Assembly (NCBI RefSeq): GCF_006376675.1
Contig: NZ_VEWK01000010.1
Location: 62,001-126,000, forward strand
Direction: 5' to 3'
From: Brucella pecoris
Lineage (GTDB): Bacteria > Pseudomonadota > Alphaproteobacteria > Rhizobiales > Rhizobiaceae
DNA: 64,000 bases
This document shows positions 62,049 through 64,000 of the stretch, piece by piece (within the stretch, counting starts at the first letter, position 1; each line of letters begins with the position of its first letter). The notes beneath the pieces were generated by a model, which did no database searches, was not told the DNA's origin, and saw nothing but the letters and a program-made list of their open reading frames with translations. Both the position numbers and the translations under genes were made by a program.

Positions 62049-64000
62049 TTACTTCTTCATCTGCTCTTTCAGAGCCAGAAGCTTGGCAAAAGGCGAATCG
62101 GGATCGATACGCGCAGGCCGTTCCTGCTCCACACGTTTACCGCCCTGATGACCATGATCGCGCTTCTGCTGGCGCTGATTGCCGCCACGGAAATCGCCCT
62201 TGGAGCCTTCGCGCTTGCCTTCACCGTCATGACGCTTCTGCTTGTCGAAGCGCTTGCCGCCGCGATCGTTACGCGCCTGCTGGTCTGCGCCGCCTTCGGA
62301 CTTGCGTGCCTCGCCACCCTGATCACGGTTCTGATGACCGCGATTCTGATTGCCACGATTTTGACGCTGGCGGTTCTGATCCTGATTGCGGTTGCGGCCT
62401 TCGAAACGTCCCTGACGCCAAAGAAGAACGGGCTTTGGCTCTTCAGCCACCGGTTCTGCCGTTTCATTCGCCTGGGCGGCTTCAGCGGCTGCAGGAGCGG
62501 CTTCTTCCACCTTGGCTTCGGTTTCTGCCTCGGCGGCAACAACCGGTGCCGGTACAGGTTCAGCCGCTGGCACAGCAGGCTTTTCAGCTTCTGCGACTTC
62601 TGCGACCGGAGAAACACCCGTTTCCTTGGCTGCAGCTTCCGCTGCAAAGGCATCGAGTTCGGCAAGCTTTACTGCTACGGCAGCCGCGTCCATGGCCTCG
62701 TGACGATAGCCGAGGCTCTTCAGGATCTCTTCCATATCATCGGTGGTCGCACCGAGAATGGACATCATGGCCGGTGTAACAATGAAGCGTCCGCCATCAT
62801 AAGCACCATCTGGACGGGTGCCCGACCCCGGACGCCAGGCAAGTGCCGGGCGAATGAGATCGGCAAGACGTTCCAGAATATCGATGCGCACGGCGCGACG
62901 GCCCAACACACGATAGCCTGCCAGACGGTAGAACATCGGATCGAAAGCCGGATCGACCACGACCGAGGTACGGCCCGCAGCCAGCACATTCACGACATCG
63001 CCATAACCGGCGCGTTCGCGGCCATCGTTCTTCAAGGCCCATAGCAGCGTAATGAGGCCGGCTGGAGCTGGCTTCAGCAACATGGGCATGAAGACATGAT
63101 AGGCACCGAAACGCACACCGAGACGGCGAAGCGCCGCGCGCGAATCCTGATCAAGGCCGCGCACTTCCTCTGCCACATCGCGGCGCGGAAGAATGCCAAG
63201 ATTCTCTACGATCTGGAATGCAAGACCGCGAGTCATGCCCGTCAGGGCATCGGCGGCAGCCAGATCAGTGAGCGGCTTCAAAATGGTTTCGATATGATGA
63301 GCGACGAAACGTTCAATGCGCGCGGCAACCTTGTCGCGCGCCGCTCCGGTAAGCTGTTCGTCGGCCAAGATCACCGCACGCGGCTTCAGCAGCTCATCGC
63401 CCGCAACCAGCGTTGCGACCGTTGAGCCAACCCAGCGCATAACGCCATCCGAGCCGAGCGCGAAATCGCCATTCGGCGCAGCAGCAAAGCGCTCCGCGCG
63501 ACGTTCAAACTCGGCGGCCAGCGCCTTTTGTGCAGCCGACTTCACCGCCTTGGCGTCCGGCCCCTCGGCCTGAACGTCAGCGGTAAAACGGAATCCTTCC
63601 AGTTGCCCAACATTATGGCCTTCGACAATCACGTCTCCGGCCGGGCTGATTTCTGCTTCAAGCATGGCATTCTCTCTCAGGCGCCTCATAAGCACGCTTG
63701 TCCTGCGGTCTACAAAGCGTTTCGTCAACCTTTCATGCAGCGCGTCGGACAATCTGTCCTCAATTTCGCGCGTCTTTTCCTGCCAGTGTGTCGGATCGGC
63801 AAGCCATCCCGGCCTGTGCGACACGAAAGTCCAGGTTCGAATTTGCGCCACACGATGCGACAGGGTATCGATTTCCCCCTCTGTGCTATCGGCGCGGCGC
63901 AGTTGTTCGCTCATATAATCTTCATCGACGCTCCCTCGGCGGACAAGATCCTGATAGATGGTTGCAATGATATCGGCATGCTGCGCCGGCGCGATCTTGC
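62049..64000 (-). CDS. RNA/DNA helicase, C-terminal portion (SUV3/MgpS-like; cut by window edge)
   Basis: The frame is open from the window edge (in frame at 63998) through an internal ATG at 63914, so the gene starts outside. The visible 650 residues lack the DEAD motor but show the C-terminal domain found after a SUV3-type helicase core, then an Ala/Glu-rich linker (about 480-540) and a tail rich in Arg, Asn, Gln and Gly, ending in SPFAKLLALKEQMKK. The tail resembles RNA-binding low-complexity regions. Located before an S4 RNA-binding gene, it is probably RNA-related. The helicase call relies on recalled family features. Confidence 0.75.
   Translation of the reverse strand, partial: KIAPAQHADIIATIYQDLVRRGSVDEDYMSEQLRRADSTEGEIDTLSHRVAQIRTWTFVSHRPGWLADPTHWQEKTREIEDRLSDALHERLTKRFVDRRTSVLMRRLRENAMLEAEISPAGDVIVEGHNVGQLEGFRFTADVQAEGPDAKAVKSAAQKALAAEFERRAERFAAAPNGDFALGSDGVMRWVGSTVATLVAGDELLKPRAVILADEQLTGAARDKVAARIERFVAHHIETILKPLTDLAAADALTGMTRGLAFQIVENLGILPRRDVAEEVRGLDQDSRAALRRLGVRFGAYHVFMPMLLKPAPAGLITLLWALKNDGRERAGYGDVVNVLAAGRTSVVVDPAFDPMFYRLAGYRVLGRRAVRIDILERLADLIRPALAWRPGSGTRPDGAYDGGRFIVTPAMMSILGATTDDMEEILKSLGYRHEAMDAAAVAVKLAELDAFAAEAAAKETGVSPVAEVAEAEKPAVPAAEPVPAPVVAAEAETEAKVEEAAPAAAEAAQANETAEPVAEEPKPVLLWRQGRFEGRNRNQDQNRQRQNRGNQNRGHQNRDQGGEARKSEGGADQQARNDRGGKRFDKQKRHDGEGKREGSKGDFRGGNQRQQKRDHGHQGGKRVEQERPARIDPDSPFAKLLALKEQMKK

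Noticed and set aside
1..64000. tRNA, rRNA, CRISPR, prophage or insertion sequence
   Set aside because: No cloverleaf, direct-repeat array, transposase or integrase was found on either strand.

Overview
The window is a contiguous piece of alphaproteobacterial chromosome, almost entirely housekeeping in content. Several features point to the Brucella/Ochrobactrum group of the Rhizobiales: the gene order (tolA-tolR-tolQ next to ybgC-ruvB-ruvA-ruvC; zapA-6S RNA-5-formyl-THF cyclo-ligase; helicase-S4 protein-fdxA-carD-rpoH), a BioR-controlled bioY, an OpgC-type glucan succinyltransferase, homologues of the cell-cycle proteins RcdA, TrcR and GapR, and short palindromic repeats of the kind scattered through Brucellaceae genomes. 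The genus is an inference from gene content and recalled repeat sequences; no search was run. No tRNA, rRNA, CRISPR array, prophage or intact insertion sequence was seen.

Layout. 1-4440 (minus): start of tolA, tolR, tolQ, ybgC, ruvB, ruvA, ruvC. 4532-6935 (minus): rcdA-like gene with a CtrA-type box upstream, then opgC. 7334-13141 (plus): divergent thiE-like gene, Sel1-repeat protein, efp, inositol monophosphatase and a MotA/ExbB-like plus OmpA-domain pair. 13139-15703: two near-identical 105-bp repeats flank an ABC exporter and rpmE. 15719-18604: yebC (minus), then bioR, bioY and a cysteine-rich DUF1284 gene. 18633-22998 (minus): TerC, YmdB phosphoesterase, formyl-THF cyclo-ligase, a membrane SRPBCC protein, 6S RNA, zapA and a DUF4164 coiled-coil gene. 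23402-30822: central carbon genes tkt, gap, pgk and class I fba, with a glycolipid-binding-domain gene and a PQQ-type sugar dehydrogenase gene between them. 30868-36728: a small membrane protein, propionyl-CoA synthetase, an SDR, a DUF1127-like peptide, a WYL regulator, and a LysR/NAD(P)H-oxidoreductase divergent pair. 36798-44325: trcR, quinone oxidoreductase, MFS transporter, two YdcH-like genes, purEK, rpmJ, a TPR protein. 44563-51520: pyk, DUF1036, N-formylglutamate amidohydrolase, gapR, aldo/keto reductase, ABC-F ATPase and a glycine-zipper lipoprotein. 51663-55937: thiamine diphosphokinase divergent from a TPP-riboswitch-controlled thiBPQ operon. 56089-64000: M48 lipoprotein protease, MOSC protein, rpoH, carD, fdxA, S4 protein and the 3' part of a helicase gene.

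Themes. Envelope (Tol-Pal, OpgC, MotA/OmpA-like pair, lipoproteins), DNA repair (RuvABC), cell cycle (RcdA, TrcR, GapR, ZapA), cofactors (biotin uptake under BioR; thiamine uptake under a riboswitch) and lower glycolysis are all represented. The most notable items are small: near-identical repeats, one of which supplies a stop codon; a palindrome inserted into the loop of another palindrome; zapA and an M48 protease gene that lack a normal start codon where one is expected; an unannotated 54-residue membrane protein; a candidate short RNA before rpmJ; and the MotA/OmpA-like pair, whose partner and function cannot be read from the sequence.
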